15,789 bases of DNA. Origin: CAYMDD01 sp964409675 (lineage in GTDB: Bacteria; Pseudomonadota; Alphaproteobacteria; Rickettsiales; SXRF01). The stretch covers positions 1 through 15,789 of the forward strand of contig CAYPEF010000047.1 in assembly GCA_964409675.1 (NCBI GenBank), in the 5' to 3' direction. This document shows positions 14,000 to 15,789 of this stretch, one piece after another. The translations under genes were made by a program, and so were the position numbers. The notes below the pieces were generated by a model that searched no databases, had not been told where the DNA came from, and saw nothing but the letters and a program-made list of their open reading frames with translations. Position 1 is the first letter of the stretch. Each line of letters starts with the position of its first letter.

Positions 14000-14089
14000 T
14001 GGCGGAGAGGGGGGGATTCGAACCCCCGAGACGGTTACCCGTCTAACGGTTTTCGAGACCGCCGCATTCGACCACTCTGCCACCTCTCC
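14000..14089 (-). tRNA. tRNA-Ser (anticodon CGA)
   Basis: On the minus strand the acceptor stem GGAGAGG (14089-14083) pairs with CCTCTCC, followed by discriminator G and an encoded CCA (14002-14000). The D-arm begins TGGCAGAGTGGTCGAATGC, the anticodon loop is CTCGAAA with CGA at 14055-14053, a long variable arm follows as expected for serine, and the T-arm is GGGGGTTCGAATCCCCC. The length of 90 bases fits. It reads UCG codons. Confidence 0.96.
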
Positions 14090-14106
14090 GCATGCGGACC
14101 CGCGCC

Positions 14107-14134
14107 ACCATAATGGCTGAACCGGCAAAATCAA
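14107..14134 (-). promoter_or_regulatory. Candidate promoter of tRNA-Ser
   Basis: On the minus strand TTGATT (14134-14129) and TATGGT (14112-14107) are 16 bases apart. The -10 ends 17 bases before the mature tRNA 5' end, which suits a short leader. Confidence 0.5.
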
Positions 14135-14175
14135 CCGAAACTACGCCCAAAACTGCCTGCTTCCCCGGTTTCGCC

Positions 14176-14205
14176 TTTACTTTCCGCCGCCTTACCCCTT
14201 ATACA
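14176..14205 (+). promoter_or_regulatory. Candidate promoter of ribH-nusB-thiL
   Basis: TTTACT (14176-14181) and TATACA (14200-14205) are 18 bases apart, about 28 bases before the ribH ATG. A private promoter is expected, because ribH is cut off from the upstream rib genes here. Short C4/G4/C4 blocks (14195-14198, 14206-14209, 14215-14218) could form alternative hairpins in and around the start site. Confidence 0.45.
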
Positions 14206-14233
14206 GGGGCAAAACCCCGGGAAATCATCGCCT

Positions 14234-14668
14234 ATGCCGCACCTGCTGGTCGTCACCGCCCATTTTTATGAAGACATCGCCGCCGCCCTCTCCAAGGGCG
14301 CGGTGAAAGCGCTCTACGACGCCGGGGCGACGCATGAGGAAGTGCGCGTGCCGGGCGCGCTGGAGATTGTCCCCGCCATCCGCTATGCGCTGGAATCCAA
14401 AAAATTCGACGGCTTCGTGGCGCTTGGCTGTGTAATGCGCGGCGAAACCACGCATTATGAAACCGTATGCGAGGAAAGTGCGCGGGGCCTTACCTGGCTG
14501 GGAGTGGAGTTCAAGGCCGCCATCGGCAACGGCATCCTCACCGTGGAAAACGAAGGCCAGGCATGGGAACGCGCCGATCCGCAGCAGAAAAACAAGGGCG
14601 CAGCGGCTGCCGAAGCGGCGCTGGCATTGATTACGCTGAAACAGCGTTTCGGGTTGCCACGCGGATGA
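14234..14668 (+). CDS. ribH: 6,7-dimethyl-8-ribityllumazine synthase
   Basis: RibH condenses the reduced ribitylamino pyrimidine with dihydroxybutanone phosphate to lumazine, just before riboflavin synthase. The 144-residue protein has VVTAHFYEDIAAALSKGA with the aromatic substrate-stacking residue, VPGALEIVPAIRYAL, GCVMRGETTHYETV with catalytic H74 (B. subtilis H88), GNGILTVENEGQAWERAD and NKGAAAAEAAL. All conserved blocks are present and the length is normal. The ribosome site ahead of 14234 is weak, but no other start fits the family N terminus. Its stop overlaps the nusB start. In related genomes ribH follows the upstream rib genes directly; here about 10.4 kb lies between. Confidence 0.95.
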   Translation: MPHLLVVTAHFYEDIAAALSKGAVKALYDAGATHEEVRVPGALEIVPAIRYALESKKFDGFVALGCVMRGETTHYETVCEESARGLTWLGVEFKAAIGNGILTVENEGQAWERADPQQKNKGAAAAEAALALITLKQRFGLPRG

Positions 14669-15144
14669 ACGCCCCCAACCGCAACGCATCACTGGTCGCC
14701 AAAAGCAATGCCCGCCTTGCCGCGGCGCAATTGCTCTACCGCATTGCGGTTACTGGCGAGGCGCTAAAGCCGGAAAAGCTCGCCGCCGATTACGCCGACT
14801 ATCTGGAAGACCACAAATCCGACCCCAAGGAAGCCGCCCTGCCGCAGGTGCCGCCTAATAAAGCCATGCTGCGCAAGCTGCTGGAAGGCATCGCCGCCCA
14901 CGGGCAGGCGCTGGATGATGTGGTAAACGCCCATCTCGATACCGACTGGAAGCGCGAGCGCATGAGCCCGCTGCTGCTGGCGGTGCTGAAGCTTGGCGCG
15001 TATGAGCTGGACGCCAGCCGTAATCTCGCCACCCCGGTGCTGGTGGATGAATACACCGCCCTCGCGCGTCGCTTCTTCGATGAGCAGGAAGTCAGCTTCG
15101 TCCATGCCGCCTTGCAGAGGATCGCGCTGAAACTGCGCGCTTAG
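14665..15144 (+). CDS. nusB: Transcription antitermination factor NusB
   Basis: NusB, with NusE (ribosomal protein S10), binds the boxA RNA of rRNA transcripts and supports antitermination. The 159-residue protein is the all-helical NusB fold: ARLAAAQLLYRIAVTGE at the N terminus, then ERMSPLLLAVLKLGAYEL, the signature VLVDEYTALARRFFDEQEVSFVHAALQRIA and a basic end. The start at 14665 is chosen because its ATG overlaps the ribH stop (ATGA) and the family N terminus begins there; the frame remains open further upstream inside ribH but without family similarity. The acidic segment around residues 45-65 (DYADYLEDHKSDP) is somewhat longer than in E. coli and common in alphaproteobacteria. Confidence 0.93.
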   Translation: MNAPNRNASLVAKSNARLAAAQLLYRIAVTGEALKPEKLAADYADYLEDHKSDPKEAALPQVPPNKAMLRKLLEGIAAHGQALDDVVNAHLDTDWKRERMSPLLLAVLKLGAYELDASRNLATPVLVDEYTALARRFFDEQEVSFVHAALQRIALKLRA

Positions 15145-15145
15145 C

Positions 15146-15789
15146 ATGGATGAATTCGCGCTGATTGCCCGCTATCTGCGCCCGCTGGCGGCCCCGGAAG
15201 GACTGGATTTGCGCGACGACGCCGCCTTCCTCACCATTCCCCCCGGCCAGCAGCTGGTTGTCACCAAAGACGCCATCGTGCAGGGCGTGCATTTCATCGG
15301 CGACGAGCCGCCCGCACTGATCGCCCGCAAGCTGCTGCGCGTGAATCTCTCCGACCTCGCCGCCAAGGGCGCGAAGCCCTACCGCTACTTTCTGGCGCTT
15401 ATGTTGCCCCCTGCCTGTGATGAAACCTGGATCGCCGGTTTCTGTGCGGGCCTGCGCGAAGACCAGGCAGAATACGGTATTACCCTCGCCGGCGGCGACA
15501 CCACCGCTACGCCGGAGCCGCTTACCCTGTCCCTCACCGCGCTAGGGCTGGTGCCGCACGGGCAGGGGCTCAGGCGCAGCGGCGCGCAAGCGGGCGACGA
15601 CATTTGGGTTTCCGGCACGCTTGGCGACGGAGCATTTGGCCTGAAAGCCCGGCGCGGCGAGCTGGAGGGTGTTCTTCCATCCGAAGCCGTGAGATACCTA
15701 GCTGAATGCTACCTGCTGCCCCGCCCCCGGCTGGCCCTTGGGCAGGCCCTGCGCGGGCTGGCCACCGCCTGTATGGATATTTCCGACGG
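15146..15789 (+). CDS. thiL: Thiamine-monophosphate kinase, N-terminal part
   Basis: ThiL phosphorylates thiamine monophosphate to the active diphosphate, the final step of the pathway. The gene opens at 15146, one base after the nusB stop, and runs off the right edge after about 214 codons; roughly the last third is missing. Family features visible: the start MDEFALIARYLRPL, RDDAAFL (family GDDAAV) for Mg-ATP binding, TKDAIVQGVHF, ARKLLRVNLSDLAAKGAKP, LAGGDTTATPEPLTLSLTALG and VSGTLGDGAFGL, ending at ACMDISD. These are the typical PurM/ThiL-fold motifs in order. The tight spacing suggests one transcript with ribH and nusB. Confidence 0.94.
   Translation, partial: MDEFALIARYLRPLAAPEGLDLRDDAAFLTIPPGQQLVVTKDAIVQGVHFIGDEPPALIARKLLRVNLSDLAAKGAKPYRYFLALMLPPACDETWIAGFCAGLREDQAEYGITLAGGDTTATPEPLTLSLTALGLVPHGQGLRRSGAQAGDDIWVSGTLGDGAFGLKARRGELEGVLPSEAVRYLAECYLLPRPRLALGQALRGLATACMDISD

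Noticed and set aside
13949..14134. 61-codon minus-strand frame across tRNA-Ser
   Set aside because: It is the translated tRNA gene, a well-known spurious protein.
14467..14664. Longer NusB N terminus starting inside ribH
   Set aside because: The extension is the shadow of ribH; family similarity begins at the ATG overlapping the ribH stop.

Overview
The window looks like part of an alphaproteobacterial chromosome. It carries glyA(end)-nrdR-ribD-ribE-ribBA on the left and ribH-nusB-thiL(start) on the right, all on the + strand; this is a familiar alphaproteobacterial gene order in which the two halves are normally adjacent. Housekeeping genes are visibly GC-rich. The sequence does not fix the order or genus. 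A 100-base run of N inside ribD (1704-1803) shows this is draft sequence.

Layout. 1-246: 3' end of glyA. 251-354: a palindromic intergenic element. 438-3834: nrdR, ribD, ribE and a RibBX-type ribBA, tightly spaced. About 10.4 kb of other genes then separates ribBA from ribH: a small SFPASD-motif protein (3959-4165), hslO/Hsp33 (minus), a 373-base gap with no convincing gene, an exported DUF4142 protein, a small CsbD-like protein (minus), a large AsmA-family protein, an AT-rich lone pseudopilin, and a minus-strand group of an FMN reductase, a Kef-type K+/H+ antiporter and a YciA-like thioesterase. Next come a 43-residue minus-strand gene with its own terminator, an AT-rich Fic gene with an operator-like inverted repeat, and tRNA-Ser(CGA). 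From 14234 ribH, nusB and thiL resume.

How the genes work together. RibD, RibE, RibBX and RibH cover riboflavin synthesis except GTP cyclohydrolase II: the RibA-like half of RibBX lacks the zinc cysteines, so a real ribA is expected elsewhere. NrdR and GlyA link to nucleotide and one-carbon metabolism, NusB to antitermination, ThiL to thiamine. The middle block is mostly envelope and stress functions (Hsp33, DUF4142, CsbD, AsmA, Kef with a flavodoxin-like reductase).

Most notable. Palindromic repeats of at least three families are scattered here, and two of them sit in frame inside coding genes: one in ribD (about 1434-1546) and one in ribE (2223-2303). The ribE element has a near-identical intergenic relative with perfect 29-base arms at 11593-11670 and a probable deleted remnant at 5374-5404. 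This resembles the Rickettsia palindromic elements that insert in frame into genes. Other points are the interrupted rib/nusB cluster, the Fic gene with its operator next to a tRNA, and the small 43-residue gene.
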